Positions 1 to 11,100 of a stretch of 64,000 nucleotides of DNA are shown one piece after another. Every line of letters begins with the position of its first letter. Within the stretch, counting starts at the first letter, position 1. The notes under the pieces were generated by a model. It ran no database searches, was not told where the DNA came from, and saw only the letters and a program-made list of their open reading frames with translations. The DNA is from Salticus scenicus. Its lineage: Eukaryota; Arthropoda; Arachnida; Araneae; Salticidae. Location of the stretch: NCBI GenBank assembly GCA_963930645.1, contig OZ005652.1:352060602-352124601 (forward strand), read 5' to 3'. The translations under genes were made by a program, and so were the position numbers.

Positions 1-1061
1 GATGTACTTCATTAATCTATTAATCTTCAAATTCTAGAAGATTAAAAAAGATAGGTGGTTTTGGGCCATAATTTACAAAACAACAAATTTGATTATTAAA
101 ATATATTTTTAATAACATTTTAGTGTATTTACCTTTTTCATAATTATTATTTTTTTTAATTAAATATAAATCTTTTCTTACAGTTTTAAAAGTGTCTTAC
201 TAACTAAGGTTTTATGTACTATATTAGTATTATATAAGGGTTCTTTTTTCTAAAATATTTTATTTTTGTCTGTTTTACAGATACAGTTTTATGTACTAAG
301 TTTTTATTTACAAAAATTGCATATTAGACACATGCAAGATGGTTGTACTTAAATTCTTGCAACTAAAATAGATAAGCTTGTATCATGAATTGTCTCTATA
401 TACCGAGTTTGGTGGCAATCTACTCGCACATTTTAACTGCAGAAAGCTGCTTGCAGCAAAAGTTTAACGACTCTATATTTATATTTTCATAATTTTTTAG
501 TTTAGTTATTAATAAACAACTCTTATGAATACATTTCTTTCAATAATACATAAAAATAATGAAATTCTTACAACTACTCGGTATTGGCCGAATACTTAGT
601 CGAAATTTGGCCGAGTAGGCTGAGTATAGATTATATACCGAGTACTCAGTACAGCTCTATTTATTATCATGAATTTCTATAAATTATACCGATTATTCAC
701 AGTGAAAGCAATAAATCTGGTTGATGGCTGGGCCTGGTTGGAGATTGAAATGCTTCATGCACTATGCTACCTTTTTTTTTTTCCATTCTGATACATTTAT
801 GTTACCCTAATTTGGAGCGTAATTTTACTGGAGGCAGTTTTGCATTTTAATTTTCATACATTTCCTATGTTATTTCTCAAGCAATAATCCCTCCATATGC
901 AAATATTGCTTGATCATCACATCACGCTGTAAAAATCTTAAATTTCAAGTAACTTACGAAGTTTTTGAACTAAAATGTTATTAGTTAATAATGTTCATGT
1001 CAGTATTAAAAAATGACATGAGAAAGATGTGAACCACCACCACCAATCCCAATGTAAAAAC
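1..1061. other. AT-rich non-coding stretch
   Basis: No supportable coding sequence is visible. Around 880-1010 the text resembles the degenerate repeat units at 57.3-58.0 kb (shared wording such as TAACTTACGAAGTTTTT and a following ATGTCAGTATT-type stretch), so this is probably an old fragment of that family. At about 575-655 there are several short GGCCGAGTA/ACTCGGTA-type words on both strands that I could not resolve into an element. Confidence 0.5.
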
Positions 1062-1140
1062 TAGTTCCACTTCTAAATAAATAAATTAAAATAAACCTTA
1101 ACTTTACTTTGTGCTGTCGTTAACGTTTTCAGCTGGGTGC

Positions 1141-1524
1141 CTAGCTCTCCTCAGACGACGACTTCTGTTGTGGAGATCTTGAGCAATGGTCTTGTGTAGT
1201 CTCAGCCATAAGGTGGCACCACACTCCATCGGGTGCCACTGCACCACTGTTATTACATGCCACCTCACTGATAGCTATTTCTATTGCTTCCCGGTACATT
1301 GTGTAATTGTAATGTTCGTAATCTGCAATTTTACTAGTGTTTTCAAAATTAATTATGATATCTTGATTATTAAAAATTTTAGCTAATGCTGTATTGAATT
1401 TGCCGGTTTTCATGTCGTTTTTATGCTCGTTTATTCTGGTTTTAATTTTTCTCTTGGTGACTCCGATATATGAACCTGGTTTATTATTTTGAACGATGAA
1501 AGGTATTTTATAAATTCCTGCCAT
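1141..1524 (-). pseudogene. PLE GIY-YIG endonuclease fragment, left arm of dimer 1
   Basis: This 127-residue open stretch begins at an internal Met and carries the hallmarks of the GIY-YIG endonuclease domain fused to Penelope-like reverse transcriptases: AGIYKI near residues 3-8, YIGVTKRKIKTR near 19-30, then HKND. A REAIEIA helix follows, with a conserved W and H near residues 102-104. In PLEs this domain nicks target DNA to prime reverse transcription. The reverse-transcriptase part is absent because the copy is 5'-truncated. The tail is Ser/Glu-rich (KSSSEES), matching the Ser-rich ends of the other PLE copies in the window. The frame breaks upstream of the GIY motif, so it is not expected to work. 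The opposite-strand ORF over the same bases is a shadow. Confidence 0.8.
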
Positions 1525-2799
1525 TTCTAAAGGGGGGGAATGGGGTCTTTATCACTTCTTATCAATTGAAAAATATTTCTATTGGGTTTTTAATAAGGAT
1601 ATTGATCCGTATTTATTTGCTACTTTTTTTTTTTTTATTAGAGACTCTGCGATCAAAAGAAAAACAAGAGGTGAATTTTAAGGCTTTTTTTCTGAAAGTT
1701 AGGTATATATTATCAAGTGTTTTAATTCTACTTTTAATCATTTTGTTAACATTTTTTTCCGGGTAACCCGCTTTTTTAGTGAAAACTTTAATTCACCTTA
1801 AAATTCACCTCTTCTATTCCTTTCAATTGTGGAGCCTCTAATAAAATAAAAAACGTAGCAAATAAATACAGCATCAATATCCCTATTAAACCCAATAGAA
1901 ATATTTTTCAACTGATAAGGAGTGATAAAGACCCCATCCCCCCTTTAGAAATGGCAGGAATTTATAAAATACCTTTCATCGATCAAAATAATAAACCAGG
2001 TTCATATATTGTAGTCACCAAGAGAAAAATTAAAACCAGAATAAACGAGCATAAAAACAACATAAAAACTGGCAAAGTCAATAGTGTTAGCTAAAACTTT
2101 TAATAATCAAGACCATAGGTGTCAACTTTTTAAAAAATCTGGGGGGGGCGGGGCGAGTTTCAGTGGAGCTATGTTCAAATAAGATTTAAAAAACTTTAGA
2201 ATTTATATATATCGCATGTGATACCCCTCATGTGGGCCCCTCGCATGTGATACCAACAATACGGCTATTAAAATGCATTCTTTATAAAAATTTTAACTTT
2301 CTATAAAGGGAAAAACACAACTGATTTAATTGTGAAGCAATGAACAAAATAATGAAACAAATCAGTAGGCAAGAAAAAGGAAAACTGATCTAATTGTGAA
2401 GTAATGAACAAAATAATGAAACAAATCTGTAGGCAAGAAAAAGAAATATTTAATCCGAACTGATATCAATCTTATCAAAAATAATAAGGAGAAATACAAT
2501 TTCCATAACTTTAAATTAAAAAAAATTCTAAAGGTGATAAATGACTGGATTGAACCTGGCTACTGAACTAATAAGTTCATTAATGAAAATAGAGACTAAT
2601 TTCTTTTCATACATACATATGAAACTAGTATGTTGTGGCCACCACAAGACTTTCTTCTATATTTTCCTATATACATATTTAATCAGTAACAATATTAAAA
2701 AAAAAAAATTACGATTTTTTTTCAAAGTTTTTTTTTTGTTGTTAAAAGTAATACATATTCAATCAGTAACAATATTTAAAAAAAAAAAAAAAAAAATGC

Positions 2800-2995
2800 G
2801 TTTTTTTTTTGCTAAAAGTAAAACAAATTGATAACTTTGTTTTAAATTATCACAGATTTGTAGTTCAACCATTCATTTTAAAGGTATTGACGAGATCTTT
2901 CGAAAGATACCCACCTTCAAAATTTACCCCCCCCCCAGGGGGGGAAGCGATGCCCCCACATGCACAAAAATTTTTTCCTAGTTAACTATTACTAT
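2800..2995 (+). repeat. Dispersed repeat R1, copy a
   Basis: Carries AAATTGATAACTTTGTTTTA, then a CATTCATTTTAAAGGTATTG stretch, then TTTCGAAAGATACCCACC, a poly-C/poly-G block and CCCCCACATGCACAAAA. The same order recurs at 3285-3490 and, reversed, at about 42030-42170. It lies within the hAT-like element at 2114-3614, so it may be part of that family or captured by it. Confidence 0.6.
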
Positions 2996-3205
2996 TATCA
3001 ATAACTAACTCATATTAATTTTACAATCACAAGTTAAAAATAACTCTCATTATGTACATTTATACGAAATTTTGTCCTATATTGCCATGTTAAAAATTTA
3101 GAAAACATGAGATCACAGCGCCACCTGTTGAGCGATTGATCCCCAAATGTAATCAGCACCAGTTTATGTCAGGGACCAACTAAATACCAAGTTTGGTTAA
3201 ATTTC

Positions 3206-3245
<40 letters not shown>

Positions 3246-3284
3246 AGAAAAAAAAAAAAAAAAATTTCTAAGTTTTATTTTTAT

Positions 3285-3540
3285 TAAAAGTAAAAAAAAT
3301 CGATAACTTTGTTTTAAATTATCGCTGATTTATGGTTCGACCATTCGTTTTAAAGGTATTGACGAGACCTTTCGAAAGATACCCATCTTGAAACTTTGCC
3401 CCCCCCCGGGGGGGGGGGGTACTGCTCCCCCAGTTGGGGGGAATTGATGCCCCCACATGCACAAAATTATTTTCCTAGTTAAGTATTACTATTATCAACG
3501 AGACCTTTCGAAAGATACCCATCTTGAAAATTTACTTCCC
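3285..3540 (+). repeat. Dispersed repeat R1, copies b and c
   Basis: A second full R1 copy is followed by a partial third copy (CGAGACCTTTCGAAAGATAC again at 3499). Poly-C/poly-G runs at 3400-3440 flank a short symmetrical stretch. The tandem arrangement suggests internal duplication inside the host hAT-like element. Confidence 0.6.
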
Positions 3541-3949
3541 GGGGAGGCCGCCCCCCCGAAGATTTAAAAGTGGGGGGCCCAGCCCCCCCTGCCCCCCTGT
3601 AGTTTACGCCTATGATCAAGACATCAAAATTAGTTTTGAAAAAACTAGTAAAATCGCAGATTACGAAGATTACAATTACACAACGTACCGGGAAGCAATA
3701 AAATAGCTACCAATCAGAAGACATGTAACGACAGCGGCACAGTGGCACCCAACAGAGTGTGGCGCCACTTTATGGACGAGACTACACAAGATCTCCATAA
3801 CAGAAGTCGTCATCAGAGGAGAGCTGGGCGCCCAGCTAAAAATGTTAATGACAGTACGAAGTAAAGTTAAGGTTTATTTTAATTAATCTATTTAATAGTT
3901 TAATACTTCGGGTTTTTTTTTTTTTTTTGTATAAAATAGTTTCACTTCT

Positions 3950-6745
3950 TTAGAATAAAAGTAATCTTTAATCAAAATTTTGCCATCTGCCATTCTAACA
4001 AATTTTTAAACTTTGAATAATTTGCAGATTTTCCAAAGTAGAATGTTGACATTCAGTAAGGCTTTATAAGCAATATCATACATATTTTAAAACTGGCACA
4101 ACTTTTTTATAATCAAAATAATCACAAACATGTTTATACAAAACTACCTTCAAATTAAAAAATAATGATATAGTGAAGTTAAATGACACACATATAAAAT
4201 TATAAATAAAACTATTGTGCATGACCTTCAACATTCATTTATACATTAATAACAAGCAAATATAAAGAAAACTAAATCTAAAATATTTTTATTGTATGCA
4301 TACATAAATGAATCTTGTAATAAATGTTTGAATCTTAATATATCCCACTCCCATGAGAAAAGTGACACAACTCAAAAAACCAATATTTGAGAAAAATCAA
4401 CTTAAAGATAACAATACTAAATATTGACTAGCACTATAATAAAACTGACAAAACTGGCTTTTTAGGTGGATAATTTTCGAGATAACTATGTGACACTTTT
4501 TTGAGCACATTCAGGCATTTCACACATATTTTTCAATAACAAACTCAAAATTGTCATATTTTGAGTTGTGTCTTAAATTTTCTTGCTAGGATACAATACA
4601 TATATCTACATTTTTGTAGAATTTTCATTAGCATTAGTAATGTCTATCACAGAGTAGTATGACAAGTTAAGCTCTCTTCTTTTTTTTTTCACTCATTTTA
4701 AATGCTATCTAAGGTGAGGAAAAAGTTTGAACTGAATACAACTGATCTACAATAAACTTCAATTTCTTTAAATAGTTATACTTGTCAATTAAAAATTGCA
4801 AAAAATGTCTTTAATATCAAAAATTAGGATTGTCACACTTTAAAATAAACTGCCTAACTGGAAACAAATTGACAATAATATTTACAATAAGTAAATTTTA
4901 ACATTAGAATTCTTGATTCCTCTTTATTTTACCATTAAATAACACATAACATATGTTAACATTTTCTTGTAATTAGTACATATACAAAATACATACCTCT
5001 TTACTACTCCAATACTTCTGGATAAACTTCAAACAACCTGCATATTTTGTTTAAATTAGTTGAACATAATTTAAAATTAACTCGCTTCTGAGACACTAGG
5101 AAGATACTATACAGGCAGTTCTGATAATTTAATAAATTACGAATACATGAGGTAAATTTTATAAGTTTTAGTGCAAATTTCGTGATTTAAAAAGGGGAAA
5201 TGAAAAAAAAAATGAATGGCACATTAAAATGCTTATAACTAAATTTCTATTTCAGTAAATAAAAGTTAATGAAAAATAAGATACAATTTTCGAAAAAAAA
5301 AAAAAAAAATCTACTAAAGCAATTTTTGGAGTTTTTAAATAAGAGTAGTAAGTACATTGAATATTTGTTTTTCAATGCATTAAAATTTATTTTAAAATAA
5401 CCAGCAAGATTGAAATTTACTGCTCAAAACATAAACAGAGCTTTGTACAATTTAATGATTCAGCCACTTTTGTTCTGAAGTCATCCATTGTTTAAGTTTG
5501 TTTAAAATGTTCATCTTAATAACACTGACAACACAACATTAAGAAACCTCTAAAATAAACACAAACACACAACCCCAAAGTACTGTATTTTAAATTAAAG
5601 AATGGTAATAATAATAAATAATCGAGGCTGATTTAATTATAACTTTGATAAATGAACTGACACATTGAAAAAACAGCTTTAATCTCTCTCTCTGTGTATA
5701 ATATATTACTATGCATCGAAACTTTATGTTAAATACAAAAATTATAATTCATTAAAATTCTACAATATACTGAAATTAGAGGAAATTAGTTTAACTGTAG
5801 AGAGATAAAGTACTTCTGAGAATTATTGTCAAAACAAAATAATAGAACTGCCTGTATGTTAAATTTAAATAGCAACTGTTCAAATCCAGCTTGTGCACAA
5901 ATGAATTATAATCCTTTCAAGGTAAAATGTTTATTAATTGCTTCAATAAAAATAATTAACGATTGCCACAACAAATTTGCAAAGTAATGAACTGTTACAA
6001 TTATAAGCACTAGCATTACTTTACCACATACAAATATAAAATATTAAAAGTAAAAGAGAATTTCCGAATCTGATCCAAGAAGTTTTCCATATCTAGAAAG
6101 AAAAGTCTTTCAGTAATTGGAAATATTAATTTTTAACATCAGGCAAAACAGTAATTAAACAAGAAAGAAAATTCATATTACATAGACTAACACTTTCTGG
6201 GATTCAGAAGAAATTGCTACAAAAACTTTCAATTATAAATGAAAAAAATTATGTAGTTTAAAGCTTCTATAAGATCTAAGACACTCAAGTGATTCTGCTT
6301 TTAAATCAGTCAAAACATCATGCAGCGAGTTGGATAAGTGGGATCAGATTTCTATTAATTTTTTACCAGTGAGTTATCTGCCCCCCCTCCCCCCCCCCCC
6401 CCCAAAAAAAAAAAAAAACTTTTTTTTTTCTTTTACGAATCTAATTTTTTTAATGTAGAGATTGCAGTAAAAATTCTGCACATCAATAGAATGGAAATTT
6501 CGTGCCTTGATTTATGAAGATTTATATGAAAATTATTTGTCTTCCTATATATTTTCTTCCTCAGTCTAATTATTTTTTAATACAGTCAAAATATTTGATC
6601 TATAGATTTTTTAAAAATATTAATATACATTTGAAATTTTATTATATTATTCACTAAAGTTTTTGTTTATGATTAGACATATAAATACTTGTATTTTTTT
6701 TTTTTTTTGTAACATGTAATTTTCTAAAAGATTTGTTGAATTAAA
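3950..6745. other. AT-rich non-coding stretch
   Basis: There is no ORF or recognisable repeat protein. The stretch contains homopolymer runs, a possible small TIR element at 4364-4572 (listed separately), and a C-rich/A-rich junction at 6381-6418. Nothing suggests exons. Confidence 0.5.
4364..4572. repeat. Possible MITE with GACACAACTCAAAA ends
   Basis: GACACAACTCAAAA at 4364-4377 is exactly inverted as TTTTGAGTTGTGTC at 4559-4572, giving a 209-bp unit. No convincing target duplication was found, so the superfamily is unknown. Confidence 0.4.
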
Positions 6746-6749
6746 TTAA

Positions 6750-6982
6750 CCCCTTGGGTACAGATTTATTTGAGACAATATTTGCATGTGGAACGGATAT
6801 AATTTTTGGTTGCTTGGAGTAGTATGTAAAAGCAGTACATTTTACGTAAGAATTTATTTATTTCTAAAATATTGGTGACATATGTAGTATTAAGATGTCT
6901 TCAAGTAATTAGAATTGCAAAACAAAAATAAAAAACAAAAAAAGTGAATGACGTGTCTCAGACGTCAAATGCACCCAAGGGG
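6750..6982. mobile_element. piggyBac-type MITE, TTAA-flanked
   Basis: TTAA at 6746-6749 and 6983-6986 flank ends reading CCCCTTGGGTACA (left) and, on the other strand, CCCCTTGGGTGCA (right). The unit is 233 bp with no ORF. TTAA duplication plus CCC-starting TIRs are characteristic of piggyBac-group elements. Confidence 0.75.
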
Positions 6983-7683
6983 TTAACTAGATTTTGTGTA
7001 ATAGATTTTCAATTCAGTGTCTTAACATAAATTTAACATTATCTTATTGTGGGTCGGATTGCAAGTCAAAAGGTTAAAACACCATCTTAAATATTATTCT
7101 GAAAATAAGTTTTTTCTGTGGGAGGGTAAGTGGTCAAAATTCATTATGGAAAATTCTGAAAATTATTAGTAAAATGTAAATTTTCAAGCTATATTTTACA
7201 AATTTAATATTTTTAATGCAGAGATTAGATGACATTATCTTCCTCCATAGCAGGTGTACATATTTCCAATCATATATTGGGCGAGATGTAGCTAAGCCTC
7301 AACAATAGGCTCAGAGCTTAGGTTTTTTTTACTTGTCTATTTTTCCTGCATTTTCTGACTGGTGGTAGCACTCCCCACCCCATTTGCATTTATTGTGCCC
7401 TTCTGCTTTTCTTACCATGATATTTTCTAGAGATTTTTTACTTCCCCCCCCCCCCTGTCTATTTTATTCTAAACTTTGGTGGTATTAAAGAGATGTAGCT
7501 AACCCTGGATGATAGCCTTAGGACCTCTATGCTTATCCTTTCTGAACTTCAGTTTCTTGTACTATATTTTTTCAACATTTTCTTCCTGCTGTTATTAGTT
7601 TTATTTATTTATTTATTTTTTTTTTTTTTTTCACACATTTGTGATTGTGAGTTTTTCATTTTCATCTTATGCCATTTTTAAAT

Positions 7684-7723
7684 ATGAAGTGATATGTATT
7701 TAAACCCCAGCATATAATGCCTC
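7684..7723 (+). repeat. 40-bp direct repeat, left copy
   Basis: The 40 bases ending in CATATAATGCCTC immediately precede the TG of the Gypsy-related LTR. They recur exactly at 12641-12680, right after the point where the element is cut off. This is far longer than the 4-6 bp duplication expected from retroviral-type integration. Confidence 0.85.
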
Positions 7724-7850
7724 TGTCATGCAACCAACCACTCCTAAGTTTATTTTATGCAACCAACCAACCTTGGAAGCCGCCGTGAGCGGGAGAAGGT
7801 ATTTTCGCAGAGAGAGAAACTTTGGCCTTCGGCCTGAAACGTAGGGTGCA
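7724..7850 (+). repeat. Putative short 5' LTR
   Basis: The segment starts TGTCATGCAACC exactly after the 40-bp flank repeat and ends GTAGGGTGCA, two bases before a tRNA-type primer-binding site. At 127 bp it is short for a Gypsy LTR. Because the 3' LTR is missing, the borders rest on the TG..CA ends and the primer site only. It contains two nearby copies of TATGCAACCAACC-like text. Confidence 0.6.
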
Positions 7851-7852
7851 AT

Positions 7853-7870
7853 TGGCGCGCCCGAGTCACG
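7853..7870 (+). promoter_or_regulatory. Primer-binding site of the Gmr1-like element
   Basis: TGGCGCGCCCGAGTCACG begins with TGG, the complement of a tRNA 3' CCA end, two bases after the putative LTR. It is GC-rich in AT-rich surroundings, as expected for a tRNA-complementary primer site. I cannot name the tRNA. Confidence 0.65.
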
Positions 7871-8182
7871 GATTTATTCCGTAGGTTTATTTTTATTATT
7901 ACATGAGTACATGGGTACTCATATGTATATAAATTTCTCAGTGTATATATTCATCTTCATGTTTAATTTAATATTAATTAATTAAAGAGCTAATTTTATA
8001 CAACAGGGAATTTTCTGTTCTCAAGTGTCAACACTCGGTTTATCACAGCACGCTCTGCATACGTCGAACCAGAGTATAGTGTTCTCAGAAAGGTAATATA
8101 AATTCCATGGACGCAATATATAAAGGTGAGAAATTAATGTTATTTTATGGTGATAGGATATGAATTAACATTTTAAATAGCA

Positions 8183-11100
8183 ATGTTTAAAAGTGTTACG
8201 AAGGCCGATCTACTTGCCGTTTTGCAAGAGATAGGCGAACAAGCTGACTCTAATTTAAAGGTAGTTGAATTAAAAGATTTATTGTTAAAATCTAAAGAAT
8301 ACATTAAAGATAAAGAATTTGTGAGTGAATTTTTAGCAACCACAGTTGCGCAAAGAAAGGAATCGGAAGAAATAAATCGTTTGTGTTTGTTAAAGCAAAC
8401 CGAAAGTGACGATGAGGTGTTGCATAATCCTAGTAACTCAGAAAATATATTATCATTAGATAAGCTTTTGAAAGCTATATTAACTTTGGTAATACCAGTA
8501 CCTAAAAAGAATGAACCATGGAATCTTTTTTTCGATTCCATTGAAAGAGCTTTTAAGCATAAAAATGTACCTAAAGAATATAAATCGGAGATTTTACTGA
8601 AAGTAATTGGCGATAAAGCTGCGAATATTCTGATTTATGTAAGCGAAGAAGAATTAAAGAACTATGAGAAAATTAAGTCATTAATTCTAAAAGAATATGC
8701 ACCATCCCCTTTCATTTGTTTAGAAAATTATAAGAAAGCTACAAGAATATCTGGGGAGACACACCAACAGTTTGCTTCTCGTTTAAGATCCAGTTGGCTC
8801 CATTATTGTAAAATTCGAAATGTAAATGATTTTGAGTCGTTAGTAGATTTGATTATATCTGATAAAATATTTGAAAATCTAGATAAGGATCTGGCAATGC
8901 ATGCTGCAGTCACACAGGGTGAAGATTGGTTACGCCCAGAACAATTAGCTAAGACGTGTGATATATATTTCACTGCTAAAGGTAGATCATTTGAGGAAAC
9001 AAAATATGAAAAACGCGTCTATCGGGAAACGGTCACAGAAAATCATAAAAAATACGTCCCACCTCCATTGAGAAAATATTCTTCTAATAATGAGAGTAAA
9101 TATTCTTTTAAGCGGGAGTGTTATATTTGCTCTGATATTTCTCATGTAGCTAAAGATTGTCCGAATCGTCGAAATAGATTCGATAAAATTAACAAACAAA
9201 GTGAGGAAATAAAAAAATCTAAAAGTAACGTACAAGCGACAGAGAAAAAATCTGTAGTGACCCACGTAATGTCGAAACATTTACAGAAATGTGAAAAATC
9301 GGAAAAACTTAATTTATACCCCTTACAAAAGGTTAATATTTATATCGCAGGTAAACAGGTTCCTTCAATTATTGATTCAGGTACTGAGATTTGTGTTCTA
9401 AATAGCACTCTAATTCCTGATCTTCACATAGAAAGCAAAGGCAAAATTCTGTTAGAATCTGCATTTCGAGAAATAGTTGAGGCGAGATTAGCTGTAATTC
9501 CAGTCTATTATAAAAATCCTAACACTTGTATATTTACACACGCGGATTCATTATTTGCAATAACCGACAAATTAAATGTTCCATGTTTAATCACTCCACA
9601 CTTCTATGATACATTAGTAAATCAAAAAGAAATATTAAATGAATTGTTTATCCAAGAAAACTCTAATACGCTATTGGCGCCGAATGAGGCAGGAAATGAA
9701 AGTAATTTAAATGAGTCATCGGCATCGCTGTTACATATCAAAAATGAATGTTGTAATCAAAAAATAATTTCGGGAGAGGATAATACATTATTTAAGAGTG
9801 ATAGTTTTTCGAGGTCAAACGAAATGCAAGATTTGATTAATAAAAAAGAAACTAGTTCACATAATTATCCATCTCAATTGATAAATAAAAAAAAGATTGT
9901 TTCTTCAATAAATAATAGCAATTCGGAGGCAGCTGTTTATTTGATTTCGAATAAAGAAAAAGTGATTAACTTGCCAAAGGATAATCAAATTGAAATTAGG
10001 CGGCTGGAGAGCTCACAAAACAATGTTAGTAATTTATCTGATGTTAGTAGATTTAGGGAAAAGCAGCGAGAATGCTTATCGTTACAAACTGCTTTTAAAG
10101 AAGCGGAGTTAAAGAAAAATAATTATTTTCTTAAGGACGATTTATTATTCCATAAAGATAAAATATGTGGAGAAACAGTAGATCAATTGGTGTTACCGTT
10201 GAGTTATCGAGAAAGTGTTTTAAAATTAGCTCATGACTCAATCTTCGGGAATCATTTAGGGATGCGGAAAACAAAAGAGAGAATAAAACTATCATTTTAT
10301 TGGCCTAACCTAATAAGAGATGTACAAAATTTCTGTAAAACTTGCGAAAAATGTCAGTTGAGGAGTCCGGAAAAAACGTCCGATAAAATACCTATAACGC
10401 CTGTGGTACGTCCTCCTTATCCTTTTCATACAGTGAGTGTCGATTTAATTGGAGAGATTGTGCCACCCTCAGGTAGAAAACATAAATATTGTCTTTGTCT
10501 AATTGACCAACATTCGAGATGGCCCGAAGTCATACCTTTAAGAAACCTATCGGCTAAGGTCACGTGTGATGCACTTTTAGAAATATTTATGCGTACAGGA
10601 ATCCCAGAAATGATATGTAGTGATCAAGGCACTAATTTTACGTCTCAATTAACACAAGAGTTTGAGAAAAGATTAGGAGTAAGTCCTCGTTTCTCAACTC
10701 CAGCTTACCCTGCCTCGAATGGGCTTGTTGAAAAATTTAACCGTGTATTTAAACAAATGCTTCATCATGTAATACGAACTGACCCTGTAAATTGGGATAG
10801 ACACATTCCGTATTTACTTTTCGCGTATCGCGAAGTTCCTAACTGTACAACAGGAGTTTCTCCATTTAAGCTTATGTATGGGCGCGAAGCTAGAGGTCCA
10901 TTAGCAGTTTTAAAATCAACGTGGTCAGGAGAAATCCCTTTACCTCTCAATTTAAGTAATACAGCTGTAGATTACTTACAAGAATTAAAAATTAACTTAG
11001 AGAAAGCTGCCGATTTAGCATCTTTAACTGCTACGGAAAAGCAAGAAGCTTATGCTCATTATTTTAATCGTCGCAAAGAAATGAAAGAATTAAAAATTGG

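Larger units (their letters stand above)
2114..3614. mobile_element. hAT-like non-autonomous DNA transposon, 1,501 bp
   Basis: The ends are short imperfect inverted repeats: CATAGGTGTCAACT at the left, and the right end reads CATAGGCGTAAACT on the opposite strand. An exact 8-bp duplication, ATCAAGAC, flanks it at 2106-2113 and 3615-3622. The uninterrupted paralogous PLE arm (minus strand near 1360) has one such octamer, proving the boundaries. Eight-bp duplications are typical of hAT transposons. No transposase is encoded. Both ends have G/C-homopolymer-rich subterminal runs, and the interior contains two diverged copies of a repeat carrying TTTCGAAAGATACCCA plus long poly-A. Confidence 0.85.
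1951..3826 (+). pseudogene. PLE GIY-YIG fragment, right arm of dimer 1, split by insertion
   Basis: This is the inverted partner of the 1141-1524 copy. It starts with the same MAGIYKI stretch, but the expected YIGV is changed (YIVV) and the frame is lost near 2090. It is then interrupted at 2113/3615 by a 1.5-kb insertion. It resumes with TSKIADYEDYNYTTYREAI at about 3640-3704 and ends in a Ser/Glu-rich tail without the stop codon seen in the other arm. The left arm acts as the empty-site control, because it reads straight across the insertion point. Confidence 0.75.
1075..3936. mobile_element. Penelope-like element inverted dimer 1
   Basis: Two 5'-truncated PLE copies lie head to head. One is on the minus strand (about 1075-1700) and one on the plus strand (about 1790-3936), and they meet near 1700-1790. 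Both encode the C-terminal GIY-YIG part of a PLE. The dimer is bounded by a 13-bp direct repeat, TAGTTCCACTTCT at 1062-1074 and TAGTTTCACTTCT at 3937-3949, with one mismatch; I read this as the target-site duplication of the whole unit. Only the right arm continues past the shared 3' UTR into a tail with the core ATACTTCGGG. The right arm is broken by a later hAT-like insertion at 2114-3614. Frameshifts and stops in both arms show that it is dead. Confidence 0.8.

Noticed and set aside
3524..3706. 60-residue plus-strand ORF at the hAT/PLE junction
   Set aside because: It is a chance fusion of hAT end sequence with the resumed PLE fragment across the insertion junction.
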